Shown: piece after piece, positions 41,168 to 50,468 of the stretch | How the letters are laid out: every line of letters begins with the position of its first letter | Position numbering within the stretch: the first letter of the stretch is position 1 | From: Bacillota bacterium | GTDB lineage: Bacteria > Bacillota > Clostridia > Christensenellales > SZUA-584 | Reading direction: 5' to 3' | DNA: 64,000 nucleotides | NCBI GenBank assembly: GCA_023459495.1 | Contig: JAEWTL010000038.1 | Location: 367,682 to 431,681, forward strand | Notes under the pieces: model-generated | What the model was told of the DNA's origin: nothing | The model's input: only the letters and a program-made list of their open reading frames with translations | Databases searched by the model: none | Made by a program: the position numbers and the translations under genes

Positions 41168-41935
41168 ATGAAGTTTCTTAAAAATCGATTTGTCATCGGA
41201 GCACTCTGTATCGTTGCGGCGCTGCTTATTGCTTTCTTCGCATTGCCGTCATTGCAGAACGGCAATCAGGGCGCATATGTAAGCGCCGTTCGCATGAAGC
41301 AGCCCATAGAGGCAGGGACCCAGCTTACCGCCGAGATGCTGGAGACAGTGAGCATACCGGAAACGCTTGTTGAAGGCAGTATCAGCGACATATCGTCGGC
41401 AGTTGGCCAATATGCTGTTGCCGACTTGTATATGGGAGATTATCTGACTGCCGCAAAACTCTCGTCAACGCTTGTTGAACAGAATTCTTTCCCGGCCGGT
41501 ACAGCCAGGGGCAAGACGGTTGTATCGATTACACTGCCAACTCTTGCGTCGGGCGTATCCGGACACCTGCTGCCCGGAGATGTGGTGACGGTGATAGCGC
41601 TGCCTAAAGGCTCCGTCAACCAATCGCTGGGCGTGGAGCCGGAAACGGAGGAAACAGACTTATCCGGTGCGGTCATCTACCCCGAATTGCGGTATATTGA
41701 GGTGTGCATGGTAACGGCAAGCGACGGTGCGGATGCCAGCGTTGAAGCCCAGCCGGACGAGGACACGAAAAACAGCCTGCCTGTCACGGTATCTTTCTAT
41801 GCCACAGAGCAGCAGGCGCTCCTTCTTGCGGAATTGGAAAACCAGAGTATCATCCACCTGGCGTTTGTTGCCCGCGGAGAAGACGTAACGAAGTATGTGC
41901 CGGATACAGTACTTGCAGATACGGAGGTGGGCTGA
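41168..41935 (+). CDS. cpaB: CpaB/RcpC-like pilus assembly protein (SAF domain)
   Basis: 255 residues. One N-terminal membrane helix (G-A-L-C-I-V-A-A-L-L-I-A-F-F) is followed by an SAF-like domain (A-V-R-M-K-Q-P-I-E-A-G-T-Q-L-T-A-E-M-L) and then the V-S-I-T-L-P segment and L-L-P-G-D-V-V-T-V. This is the architecture of CpaB/RcpC, which in Tad systems sits at the cell surface near the assembly site. It heads the operon with an AGGAGG site. There is no secretin gene, as expected for a Gram-positive envelope. Confidence 0.8.
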   Translation: MKFLKNRFVIGALCIVAALLIAFFALPSLQNGNQGAYVSAVRMKQPIEAGTQLTAEMLETVSIPETLVEGSISDISSAVGQYAVADLYMGDYLTAAKLSSTLVEQNSFPAGTARGKTVVSITLPTLASGVSGHLLPGDVVTVIALPKGSVNQSLGVEPETEETDLSGAVIYPELRYIEVCMVTASDGADASVEAQPDEDTKNSLPVTVSFYATEQQALLLAELENQSIIHLAFVARGEDVTKYVPDTVLADTEVG

Positions 41936-41936
41936 C

Positions 41937-42659
41937 ATGCTTATTGCCGTTTGGGGACGGGACGGAACCGGAAAGAGCGCGCTCTGCGATACGCTGGGCA
42001 TACTGTTTGCGCGGCAGGGCATGACAGCCGTCATAGATACCGACCTGACGCAGCCCACGCTGCCGGCTCGGTTGAACGGAATGAAGATTGACGCGGACGC
42101 TTCGCTCGGTAAAGCCATCGGGATGGGCGCGATGGACGTTACGCCTTATCTGCACCAGCACCCAAAGCTGAAAACCCTGTTCTACGCAGGGCTGATTGAC
42201 CGGGATGAATATCTCTCGTATGAACTTGGTCTGGAAACAGATAACCTAGCTCAGGACTTCATTGAGCGGTGTGAAGATATAGCCGATACAGTTATCCTCG
42301 ATGTATCGGGGCAGCGAAGCGACCCGTTCCTGCCCGGCGCACTCATATACGCGGATAAGGTTATCGCCCTGTTCACACCGGACGTACAGGGAACCTGCTG
42401 GTTCAACAGCGTAAAGCCCCTTATTTCCACTATGGGCGCGAAAGAACGAATATTGCCTGTCGCGGCGATGGCCGGTAGACAGCACGACCTCTCTGCGGTT
42501 GAAAAGGAGGCAGACACGAAGTTCATTGCGTCGCTTCCATATGTCCGCGAATTCCGGCTGGATTGCGACCCGGGAGCCGGTTCAACGCCTGCCGCCATGC
42601 GGTATCTGCGTGAAGTCAAGAAGCTCCAAGCGCTGCTGGAAGGGAGTGATGTGGTATGA
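41937..42659 (+). CDS. TadZ/CpaE-like MinD-type ATPase
   Basis: 240 residues, one base after cpaB. A P-loop W-G-R-D-G-T-G-K-S-A-L-C-D (6-18) and V-I-D-T-D-L-T-Q-P-T mark a MinD/ParA-family ATPase, and the position between CpaB and TadA matches TadZ/CpaE, which places the Tad machine in the cell. The stop overlaps tadA by ATGA. Confidence 0.75.
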   Translation: MLIAVWGRDGTGKSALCDTLGILFARQGMTAVIDTDLTQPTLPARLNGMKIDADASLGKAIGMGAMDVTPYLHQHPKLKTLFYAGLIDRDEYLSYELGLETDNLAQDFIERCEDIADTVILDVSGQRSDPFLPGALIYADKVIALFTPDVQGTCWFNSVKPLISTMGAKERILPVAAMAGRQHDLSAVEKEADTKFIASLPYVREFRLDCDPGAGSTPAAMRYLREVKKLQALLEGSDVV

Positions 42660-43981
42660 GTCGGACATTCAGGGAACTGGCTTATGAGCGGCAGCACAGC
42701 GCGCCGCAGGCCAAAGACGAATACGAGACCCTGCTGGAACAGGCGCGCGCCGCTATCTCAAAAGACCACGCGGAAACGCTCGCTCACAGTATCACGGAAA
42801 AGGACGCGGCGGAGGCTGTGAAGCGGCGGATCGATGAGTTTGTCGCCTGCCATCAGCTGCACATCGGCGGCCTGTCTATGCAGCAGCTTTCTGACCGGCT
42901 TTACGGCGATATGGCCGGGTTCGGTTTTCTGGACAAATACATCATCGACCCGGATATTGAGGAGATCAACGGTAATTCGTGGCAGGACATCGAGGTCGTG
43001 ACGCGTTCCGGCTGGCGAAAAGTCCCGGAGCGCTTTCTTTCGCCCCGTCACGCCGAAGACACGCTGCGCAAAATGGTGCGTTTGGGAGGCCTTGTTTTGG
43101 ACGGTACCAATCCGATTGTGGACAGCTACATCACCGAGGGCATCCGCGTGTCGGCCATGATCCCGCCCGTCGCAGACAGACGCAGCGGCGTGGTGTTCTC
43201 CATTCGCCGCCAGCGTATGGCGCGCATTACCAGACAGCAGCTTGTGGAATGGCAGACGGCTACGCCGGAGATGCTGGACTTCCTGACCCTATGTGTCAAC
43301 CATGGCGTATCGGTTGGGTTCGCGGGCAAGACGGGAAGCGGTAAAACGACGGATATCGCCTTCCTGCTGAACGCGGTGGATAAGGACAAGCGGATTTATA
43401 CTATTGAGGAAACGCGCGAGCTTGACCTGTTCAGCGAGGATGAGGATGGCAAGCCTCAAAACCGCGTCATCCATACCTGCACACGCCCCTCAGATCTGGC
43501 GAATGCCGATATCGACATGAACGATTTACTGCGCAAGGCCATGCGCTTTTCGCCGGACATCATCGCAGTAGCGGAAATGCGCGGCGCGGAAGCAATGGTG
43601 GCTCAGGAGGCCGCACGTACCGGACATGCGGTGGTCACCAGCCTTCATGCCAATTCCGCGCGCCGGGCGTACAGCCGCATCCTGTCCATGTGCCAGATGA
43701 GCAGCACGAATATTTCAACCGCCGTTCTTATGGGCTTTGTGGTGGAGGCTTTTCCTGTCATGGTGTTCAAGCGCCAGTTCCCGGACGGTGCGCGCCGCGT
43801 CATGGAGATCGTTGAAGCGACAGGTATACAAAACGGCACGGTTCAGGCCAACACGCTCTACCGCTTTGAAGCCGAAAAAGGCGAATATGTACGGGAGCAT
43901 GGCGTCTCTGATGAGCTGGCGGGAATCCTGCGCGGCAATGGCGCGGACAAAGCGGCGATTTCTCGTTTCAGGGAGGTATAG
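42656..43981 (+). CDS. tadA: TadA/CpaF secretion ATPase
   Basis: 441 residues. Type II/IV secretion NTPase of the CpaF branch: N-terminal helical domain, N-G-x-x-x-I-E-V region, Walker A G-K-T-G-S-G-K-T-T (about 224-232), Asp box E-T-R-E-L-D, Walker B M-R-F-S-P-D-I-I-A-V-A-E-M-R-G-A-E and His box (T-G-H-A-V-V-T-S-L-H-A-N). It powers pilus assembly at the inner membrane with TadB/TadC. Confidence 0.93.
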   Translation: MSRTFRELAYERQHSAPQAKDEYETLLEQARAAISKDHAETLAHSITEKDAAEAVKRRIDEFVACHQLHIGGLSMQQLSDRLYGDMAGFGFLDKYIIDPDIEEINGNSWQDIEVVTRSGWRKVPERFLSPRHAEDTLRKMVRLGGLVLDGTNPIVDSYITEGIRVSAMIPPVADRRSGVVFSIRRQRMARITRQQLVEWQTATPEMLDFLTLCVNHGVSVGFAGKTGSGKTTDIAFLLNAVDKDKRIYTIEETRELDLFSEDEDGKPQNRVIHTCTRPSDLANADIDMNDLLRKAMRFSPDIIAVAEMRGAEAMVAQEAARTGHAVVTSLHANSARRAYSRILSMCQMSSTNISTAVLMGFVVEAFPVMVFKRQFPDGARRVMEIVEATGIQNGTVQANTLYRFEAEKGEYVREHGVSDELAGILRGNGADKAAISRFREV

Positions 43982-43983
43982 AC

Positions 43984-44910
43984 ATGATCGCTCAAATCCT
44001 GTGCGCCCTGCTCATCACAGTGGGGTTGTTTTATTTATTCAAAATCCGTCCTTCGGATATGGTCGGCAAACTCGCGAAACCATTTAATCGGCTGCGCGAC
44101 AGGATGAAACAGATACGCCGCATCACAGGCAAGCCGAAAGGAAAGCTGGCGGCAACCGCAGACAACGCAAAGGAGATGCTGTCGGCGGCAGGCATGGGCG
44201 GACAGATCGGCTCATATCGGTGGGCTGCCGTCATACTTGCGTTGCTTGGGCTGCTGACCGGATTGGCGCTGAACAACATCCTTGCGGCGTTAGTTCTTGC
44301 GGCTGGGCTGGGCTGTTCGCCGCTGATCGTGATCCGTATCCGCACGGGCGATTACATACGGAGCCTGAACGAAAAGCTGGAAAGCGCGATAGGCACGGTC
44401 ACCAACAGCTATGTCGCCTCAGGCGACCTGATCGGCGCGGTACAAAGCAGCCTGCATTTGCTTCCTACACCTTTGGATGGCGTGTTCCGTCAGTTCTATG
44501 CCGAAACACAGCTTGTCGATTCCGACGTGGTGAGAGCGCTGCACCGGCTGCGCGAAAGGATCGATAATCGGTACTGGCACGATTGGTGTGATGTGTTGGT
44601 GCAATGCCAGCGCGACAGGCAATTACGGTACGCATTGTCAGGTATCGTAGGACGGCTCGGAGAAATGCGGCGCGTGCAGATAGAAACGGACACCACGATC
44701 CGCAAACAGCTTGGCGATTACATCGTGACGGTCATGATCGTGCTGGGAGCCATCCCGCTGATGGGCGCTATGATGCCCGACTGGTACGATATGCTGACCA
44801 CCACCCTGGCCGGCAAGATCACGCTGGCAGTGGTGCTGTCGGCTGTACTCGCTACGGCGATTTGGGTAGCGCGGCTGTACCGCCCGGTGGAAGGCGGTGA
44901 GAAGCAATGA
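43984..44910 (+). CDS. tadB: TadB-like pilus assembly membrane protein
   Basis: 308 residues. N-terminal membrane helix, a second hydrophobic pair (A-A-V-I-L-A-L-L-G-L-L-T), a cytosolic T2SSF-like helical domain, and a last membrane pair at the C-terminus. Layout and position between TadA and TadC fit TadB. The end overlaps tadC by ATGA. Confidence 0.8.
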   Translation: MIAQILCALLITVGLFYLFKIRPSDMVGKLAKPFNRLRDRMKQIRRITGKPKGKLAATADNAKEMLSAAGMGGQIGSYRWAAVILALLGLLTGLALNNILAALVLAAGLGCSPLIVIRIRTGDYIRSLNEKLESAIGTVTNSYVASGDLIGAVQSSLHLLPTPLDGVFRQFYAETQLVDSDVVRALHRLRERIDNRYWHDWCDVLVQCQRDRQLRYALSGIVGRLGEMRRVQIETDTTIRKQLGDYIVTVMIVLGAIPLMGAMMPDWYDMLTTTLAGKITLAVVLSAVLATAIWVARLYRPVEGGEKQ

Positions 44911-45785
44911 CGTTACTGATATTTGTATCATCAGCTGTGCTGCTCTCGGCGGGGCTTTACTTTTTGGCGCAGGCAGCGTTCGCATTTCCCTCCGGCAGAT
45001 CGATTCACGCTATTCAGGAAATACACGGTAAGCGAAGCCTGACGCAACGCTTTCAGGACGTATTGCTGCCTCTGGCGAGGCTAATCTCCCGGCTGTTCCC
45101 CATGAGCGAATACAAGCGCAAACGCTTTGAGGCCGATTTTTCGAGGCTGCACATTTCAGAAAAACCGGAGGATTTCGTCTCGAAAGCAAAGGCGCGGTCG
45201 CTGTTGCTGGCGCTCATCGGTGCGCTGTTCATCCCGCTCGGCATCCCGTGGCTGGCGCTGCTGACCGCGGTCGCCTCGGTGCTCGCCTACTTCAGGAGTA
45301 CGCAGACAATACGAAAAAAGGTGGAGGCGCAGAACTGCGAAATCGAGGCGGAGCTGCCCCGGATGACGGAAACGCTTATCTATACGCTTCAGGACAACCG
45401 TGACCTTTTGGCTTTCTTTGAAAAGTACAGGAAGGTGGCGGGGAAAGCGATGGGCGCGGAGCTTGACCGGCTGATACTCGGCATGAAAACGGGCAATCAG
45501 GAAGCGGCGCTGCGCGGCATGGACGCCCGGCTGGGGCTCCCGTCGTTCGCCGCGCTGTGCTCGGTACTGTGCGGCGTGCATCAGGGCGTTGACCAGCGTA
45601 CAAGCCTGTTGGTACTGGAGCAGGATATGCGCACGAAGGAGCGCGAAACGCTGCGGCGATTGATGGAGAAGCGCCCTGGGCGCATCAAGGCGGCTTCGTT
45701 TATCCTGACGATACTGCTCATACTCCTATTTATGGTTCCTCTTGTGATACTTATCATCAATAACTTTCAGGCCGTAGGGTTTTAA
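44907..45785 (+). CDS. tadC: TadC-like pilus assembly membrane protein
   Basis: 292 residues with the same layout as TadB: N-terminal helix, central hydrophobic pair (L-L-L-A-L-I-G-A-L-F-I-P-L-G-I-P), cytosolic helical domain, and a strong C-terminal helix (F-I-L-T-I-L-L-I-L-L-F-M-V-P-L-V). TadB and TadC together form the assembly platform. Confidence 0.8.
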   Translation: MTLLIFVSSAVLLSAGLYFLAQAAFAFPSGRSIHAIQEIHGKRSLTQRFQDVLLPLARLISRLFPMSEYKRKRFEADFSRLHISEKPEDFVSKAKARSLLLALIGALFIPLGIPWLALLTAVASVLAYFRSTQTIRKKVEAQNCEIEAELPRMTETLIYTLQDNRDLLAFFEKYRKVAGKAMGAELDRLILGMKTGNQEAALRGMDARLGLPSFAALCSVLCGVHQGVDQRTSLLVLEQDMRTKERETLRRLMEKRPGRIKAASFILTILLILLFMVPLVILIINNFQAVGF

Positions 45786-45900
45786 GCCCATATCCGCTTT
45801 TTACGGCAGCACGGAAGGAGGACTGATTTTTTGCTGCCTGAAAAAAGCGGATTTGTATATATCCATTACCAAAAAACAAAATCGAAAGGAAGAATTAAGT

Positions 45901-46104
45901 ATGCTGAAAATCAGAAACACCATCAAACATTTTATCTCCGAAAAGAAGGCGGAAGGCTTTTTGGACGTAGCCATGAAGATTTTGATCGTCGTCGTTATCG
46001 GTGCGGCGGTCCTTCTCATTCTGAACGCCGCAGTACCCGATCTGTTTTCCGGGCTGATTGACAAGATCAGCGGCGAGCTCACCGGCGTGGACGTGCTGCC
46101 GTAA
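45901..46104 (+). CDS. Flp-pilin-like small protein
   Basis: 67 residues from ATG 45901 (GGAAGAA site). A basic N-terminus ending E-K-K-A-E-G-F-L-D-V-A-M is followed by one membrane helix (I-L-I-V-V-V-I-G-A-A-V-L-L-I-L-N). The order charged head - processing site with a Glu - hydrophobic stalk is that of Flp pilins, and the next gene repeats the A-E-G-[FY]-[LI]-D-V-A motif. It is likely the major pilin, cleaved by the A24 peptidase at 49654. Confidence 0.7.
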   Translation: MLKIRNTIKHFISEKKAEGFLDVAMKILIVVVIGAAVLLILNAAVPDLFSGLIDKISGELTGVDVLP

Positions 46105-46166
46105 GCAATAGCGTGAATGGTACGGGCTGCCGGAAGGCAGCCCTATCAATTCAAAAGGAGGAACTA

Positions 46167-46595
46167 ATGAAGCGAAAATTCATACGTGACCAGACAGCGG
46201 AAGGCTATATCGACGTCGCCATCACCATCCTGATCGTTTTTACTCTTATGGCGTCGCTGCTGGCGCTATACCCTATATTTACAGCGCAACAGTCCCTGAA
46301 CCAGACGGCGAAATATACGGCCAGAACAATAGAACTGTACGGCAAAGCGGACGACGAAACGCTTGCATCCGTTATGGCAGACGGCAGCTTTCTTGAACCC
46401 GACAGCGTGGCGGTAGACACGGAATGGCATGACGCTGCCGCAAAGACCATCCAGCTCAAAACGCTTTTCACCGTTACGCTTACGAAGACCGTCCCCATCG
46501 TCATCCTGCGTCCGGCGCTGGGCGAACCGATAGTGATAAACGTGCAAATCACCGCCGCCGCGAGGGGCGTCTCGGAGGTGTATTGGAAGCCTTGA
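46167..46595 (+). CDS. Pseudopilin (DUF4320/TadE-like)
   Basis: 142 residues from ATG 46167 with an AAAGGAGG site. It begins K-R-K-F-I-R-D-Q-T-A-E-G-Y-I-D-V-A-I, then one membrane helix, then a beta-rich extracytoplasmic domain. The A-E-G-Y-I-D-V-A segment matches that of the Flp-like gene before it, so both are probably processed by the same peptidase. TadE-like minor pilin. Confidence 0.7.
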   Translation: MKRKFIRDQTAEGYIDVAITILIVFTLMASLLALYPIFTAQQSLNQTAKYTARTIELYGKADDETLASVMADGSFLEPDSVAVDTEWHDAAAKTIQLKTLFTVTLTKTVPIVILRPALGEPIVINVQITAAARGVSEVYWKP

Positions 46596-47056
46596 AACAT
46601 TTTTTTAAAGACAATACCGGCAGCGCCCTTATATGGACGATTTTTCTGATACTCATACTTATAACGCTGTCAGTTGTGGTTTACTCTGGCGTGACGGTAT
46701 ATGCCAAATACCAGTCTTGCGAGACTGAAGTGCAGCGTGCGGCAACCGTTACCGTGGATAAGAACATGGAAAATGCCAATGTGCGTGACCTGATGTTAGA
46801 CGTGCCCGCTGACTCGGCAGCGGAGTCCTTCTATTCCAATATGACAGAAACAGGCTTCGTATTGGAGGGCGGATGCTGGAACCGGTACGAAAATGACCGG
46901 CTTATCTACAGTCTTGAAGACATGACGGTTGACGTAGAAAACAAAACAATGAGTATCAATGCGACGCTGGCCATCCCTCTGCCCTGGGATATAGGCGGCA
47001 TGGTCGAAGTCAGTATCCCATTGAATGTACGGTCATCGGTATTGTATATCGAATGA
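46583..47056 (+). CDS. TadE-like minor pilin
   Basis: 157 residues, TTG start at 46583 overlapping the previous gene, with GGAGG upstream. Short basic head K-H-F-F-K-D-N-T-G-S-A-L-I-W then a strong membrane helix (I-L-I-L-I-T-L-S-V-V-V-Y) and an extracytoplasmic domain. D-x-T-G-S-A is the TadE/G-like head (compare R-G-x-x-A). Its stop overlaps the next open frame. Confidence 0.65.
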   Translation: MEALKHFFKDNTGSALIWTIFLILILITLSVVVYSGVTVYAKYQSCETEVQRAATVTVDKNMENANVRDLMLDVPADSAAESFYSNMTETGFVLEGGCWNRYENDRLIYSLEDMTVDVENKTMSINATLAIPLPWDIGGMVEVSIPLNVRSSVLYIE

Positions 47057-47073
47057 CGGAAAGGAGGTTCCCA

Positions 47074-49647
47074 GTGAAAAAGAAGAAAAGAATCGCTATT
47101 GCTCTGTCCGCTATTCTGATCGTAATGGCGTTGCTGATTCTGTTTACGTCCACGGCAATGGCGGCTGTGAGCATTGGCTCCAGAAGTGTGACGGATATGT
47201 TCGACTACAATGGCGGCAGCGGGTGGAAAAGTCTCGATACGCCGGAGCATTATGTCGTCGGGACGTCTCCGGAGCAGGTGGCTTACTGCCTGCAGCATAA
47301 TAACGACAGCCCGCATAACTCACCGTATAACGATTCGGACATTTTAGGCAGTTACTCGTCCCGTGTTCAGACTGGCCTGCGCATTATACTCGAGAACGGC
47401 TATCCGTACGCCACATGCAGTTTGACGGGGACGGAAGCGCGGTACGCGACGGCCAACGCGGTTCGGTTCTGGCTATCCGAAAACGGCGTTTCAGGGCAAT
47501 ACAATTTCACCAATCTCGGCGCGTATTCCGATTCGCAGCTGCGCAGTTATGCGGCCAGCGGCCAAATTGGCAGTAAGATAAGAGCAAGGTCGGGTTATAC
47601 GGATGTTCTTCAATTTTCTATTGAGCTGCTTATACAGGCGCGATCCCAATCTTTGATGACGCATAGCGTCTCACTGTCCACGCCTTCGATGTCGATCAAC
47701 GGCAGTTACTTTGTCGGCACATCCACGGTATGGCTGACCAACATGAACGGCGGGTATACGCTGAACACCTCCGGACTTCCGTCCGGCTCCAGCGTATCCG
47801 GCTACACGGGACAATCGGGCGACACGCTGACGATATGGATTCCGGTGAACGGAGCGAATGCCAACAGGGGCTTTTCCATATCGGCAACGGGCAGGGATAA
47901 CCGGACGCGCAGCAACATGTTCGCATACGCTCCTAATTCCAGCAGCCTGCAGCGTGTAATCGTGGCAAAAGCCGCGGAATACAACGAGGCACAGACCGTT
48001 TCAACATGGTTCAGCACGCCGCAGATCTACGCCGATTTGACGGTAACGGCGTTGAACACCAATAAATCCGTATACAACGCGGATGAAACGGTAACTGTTA
48101 CGGCAACGATAAGGAATCAGGGGCTTCGCTCCGCAGGCGGGTTTTATGTGGCGCTGACCTCTTCCGACCTTGGAACACAGACCAGATACGTTTCCTCACT
48201 GGCCTCCGGCGGCTCGACCAACGTTACCTTCTCATATACGGCCGGACGGTATTCTTCGGATAAGACCATATCTATAACAGCCACGGCAGACTCGACCGGC
48301 GCGGTGGCTGAAAGCAATGAAAGCAACAACTCCCGGTCAGCTTCATTCAGGGTGTTGAAATATGTCCCGCCGCATCCCGACCTCACCGTAACCTCCCTTA
48401 CCGGAGACAAGGCGCTTTATGAAGCCGGTGATACGATCACCATTACGGGTACAATACAGAACATAGGGCAATACGCGTCTGCTTCAACCACGGTTCGGCT
48501 GACCGTACAGGATATTGGAACCTTTTCAGCTAATATACCGGTACTAAGTGCAGGAGCAAGTCGGACGGCCACGTTTACCTGGACCGCGCCCACGTCGCTC
48601 AGTCCGCAGACTGTTAGTATAACCGCACTTGTTGACCCAAATAATCTGGTTGAGGAAAGCAATGAGGGCAACAACTCACGCTCGGCGACAATTTCCATCA
48701 ATGCGCTTCGCCCGGATATCGAGATTGTGGATTCAACGATTATGGATTGGTATACGGGCATGGACGTTACGGTATCGGCTGTTGTACGAAACAATACGGC
48801 GCAGCCCGTTCCTTCCGTTGCAATAAGGTTGATGATAGGCGGAGCATCATATACGGAGAGCATCCCCATTGCCGGAAACGGCAGCAACCTTGCGGTATTC
48901 CGAATCACCGTACCGGCAACCGGAAGCTATACCGTCGGGCTGACCGCAGACCCGAACGGCTCGCTGAATGAGACGGACGAAGGCAACAACGTTTTAACAA
49001 AGGATACTCAGGTGCGCTCTGTCCCGGCTTCCATTGTAGCCGACCCTGACAACAGCGCGATGGAGCAGCGGTATGAGGCGTATGGCCTTGCCGATTTGCC
49101 GAACACCACTTCATCCTCTTATCATACATGGCAGGAGGTTCGGCTAGAAGGCGGTAATTACGTCATAAAAACCTTCTATACCCGTCTTACCACCACGTTC
49201 GTGATATTGCCCGACAGCCGCATCGCTTTTCCCGATAAACTCCGTCAGATGGAATCGGGCTTTGGGTTCAGCGTTCAATGCACAACGACTTTATCCACCA
49301 ACTATGACCATCCCGAAAAGCTCGTCGGTGTTCAGATGGTTTGGACGCGTTATCCCGAAAGCGCCTATGGACAGCTATCCGAATGGCAGAACGTGCGGGA
49401 CAGTTTGGTGGTCAAGACAGGCGAAGCCGGAGATATGACGGTGACATGGCAGCTTGCTGTCAATCCGTATTCAACGACGGGAAGCCGGTTGCACTATACG
49501 CCGCTTTGGTATCCTGACGGAGAATATATCGCGTGGTCGCAGGCGTTTTACGCGTGGTCGCCAGTAGGCCAGCTATATAGTCATACGACCGACTCGCTAT
49601 TGATTGAGGGCGATATGTACGACCGGATTACCACGATCAAGAGGTGA
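47074..49647 (+). CDS. Secreted CARDB-domain adhesin-like protein of the Tad locus
   Basis: 857 residues from a GTG at 47074 (AAAGGAGG six bases upstream). Signal peptide K-K-K-K-R-I-A-I-A-L then a hydrophobic core ending A-M-A-A. An N-terminal domain with A-Y-C-L-Q and Y-A-T-A-N-A-V-R-F-W resembles thioester adhesin domains, although the Gln expected in the A-T-Q position is replaced by Ala, so the thioester is probably not formed. Three CARDB-type domains follow from about residue 325 to 640 (D-L-T-V-T, G-D-T-I-T-I-T-G-T-I-x-N, V-E-E-S-N-E-G-N-N-S-R-S). No LPxTG or C-terminal anchor is seen. Likely a pilus-associated tip or surface protein. Confidence 0.8.
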   Translation: MKKKKRIAIALSAILIVMALLILFTSTAMAAVSIGSRSVTDMFDYNGGSGWKSLDTPEHYVVGTSPEQVAYCLQHNNDSPHNSPYNDSDILGSYSSRVQTGLRIILENGYPYATCSLTGTEARYATANAVRFWLSENGVSGQYNFTNLGAYSDSQLRSYAASGQIGSKIRARSGYTDVLQFSIELLIQARSQSLMTHSVSLSTPSMSINGSYFVGTSTVWLTNMNGGYTLNTSGLPSGSSVSGYTGQSGDTLTIWIPVNGANANRGFSISATGRDNRTRSNMFAYAPNSSSLQRVIVAKAAEYNEAQTVSTWFSTPQIYADLTVTALNTNKSVYNADETVTVTATIRNQGLRSAGGFYVALTSSDLGTQTRYVSSLASGGSTNVTFSYTAGRYSSDKTISITATADSTGAVAESNESNNSRSASFRVLKYVPPHPDLTVTSLTGDKALYEAGDTITITGTIQNIGQYASASTTVRLTVQDIGTFSANIPVLSAGASRTATFTWTAPTSLSPQTVSITALVDPNNLVEESNEGNNSRSATISINALRPDIEIVDSTIMDWYTGMDVTVSAVVRNNTAQPVPSVAIRLMIGGASYTESIPIAGNGSNLAVFRITVPATGSYTVGLTADPNGSLNETDEGNNVLTKDTQVRSVPASIVADPDNSAMEQRYEAYGLADLPNTTSSSYHTWQEVRLEGGNYVIKTFYTRLTTTFVILPDSRIAFPDKLRQMESGFGFSVQCTTTLSTNYDHPEKLVGVQMVWTRYPESAYGQLSEWQNVRDSLVVKTGEAGDMTVTWQLAVNPYSTTGSRLHYTPLWYPDGEYIAWSQAFYAWSPVGQLYSHTTDSLLIEGDMYDRITTIKR

Positions 49648-49653
49648 GGAATT

Positions 49654-50112
49654 ATGGAGTTGCTTTTGGGAATCCTGACGGATGCTTTTTTTATTGCTCT
49701 GTTGATATGGTGCAGCTACACGGATATACGAAAACGCATAGTGCCCAACGTGTCCGTTATCCTGATGCTTTGCCTTGGAATCGCACATACAGTGCTGATG
49801 GGACTTACCGGAAACACATGGTGGACATATCCGGCAGGCATGGCAGTGGCTGTGCCTTTCTATGTGGCCTGGCTAAGCGGCCAGATGGGAGCCGGTGACG
49901 TAAAGCTCATCATGGGCATCTGTTTGTACCTCGGCGTGTTGAACACACTCATTGCCTTCGCCTTTATGGTCCCTGCCCTTATTGGCATTATGGTGCGTTC
50001 ATGGATAAAAGCAAAAACGCTCAAGAGCGCGATCCCTTTCGTACCGGTTCTGGCCTTTGGCGCGGGCGGCGCGGTGGTGATCGGATATTTGTATGCCCTA
50101 TTTCAAATATAA
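49654..50112 (+). CDS. Prepilin peptidase, A24 family (CpaA/TadV-like)
   Basis: 152 residues, polytopic. The two catalytic Asp motifs of A24 aspartic peptidases are Y-T-D-I-R-K-R-I-V-P-N and G-A-G-D-V-K-L. It lacks the N-methylase domain, as in TadV/CpaA. It would cleave the pilin-like proteins encoded just upstream. Confidence 0.9.
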   Translation: MELLLGILTDAFFIALLIWCSYTDIRKRIVPNVSVILMLCLGIAHTVLMGLTGNTWWTYPAGMAVAVPFYVAWLSGQMGAGDVKLIMGICLYLGVLNTLIAFAFMVPALIGIMVRSWIKAKTLKSAIPFVPVLAFGAGGAVVIGYLYALFQI

Positions 50113-50125
50113 AGGAGGAAGCAAA

Positions 50126-50218
50126 ATGAAGATCATTATCACTGTGGTGATGTGCCTGTTTATCATGGGTGGGCTGTTTTACTTTCAGATCAAAAAGCGG
50201 AAAAGAAATAACAAGTAA
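50126..50218 (+). CDS. 30-residue membrane micro-protein, last gene of the Tad operon
   Basis: An ATG at 50126 has an AAAGGAGG site, opening 30 codons: one membrane helix (I-I-I-T-V-V-M-C-L-F-I-M-G-G-L-F) and a very basic tail (K-K-R-K-R-N-N-K). A strong terminator follows the stop. Possibly a small assembly or stabilising subunit. Confidence 0.65.
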   Translation: MKIIITVVMCLFIMGGLFYFQIKKRKRNNK

Positions 50219-50233
50219 TGAATCAGCAAGTAC

Positions 50234-50274
50234 AAGGACAGCAGAGGCAGTGATTTTCTGCCTCTGCTGTCCTT
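50234..50274 (+). terminator. Strong terminator of the Tad operon
   Basis: A perfect 17-bp stem (50234-50250 with 50258-50274), loop TGATTTT, then TCTATT. It marks the end of the GC-rich Tad block; AT-rich sequence starts right behind it. The gap to 50468 holds a small GATAC/GTATC hairpin (about 50431-50447) and no gene. Confidence 0.9.
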
Positions 50275-50468
50275 TCTATTAAGGTTATGGATATATATCA
50301 AAATATTAATTGAAAACACTTGGTTAAGAGCACCCTACAATTTGTGGTTTTACCTGCCAAGGGAAGCGTTTAGCAGTTTATACCTTTACTATGAGTCTTA
50401 CAAGGCATATGTTATGCTTTTCCCGTTTGTGATACCATAAAGTATCATCAACTAAGGAGCGCAACATC

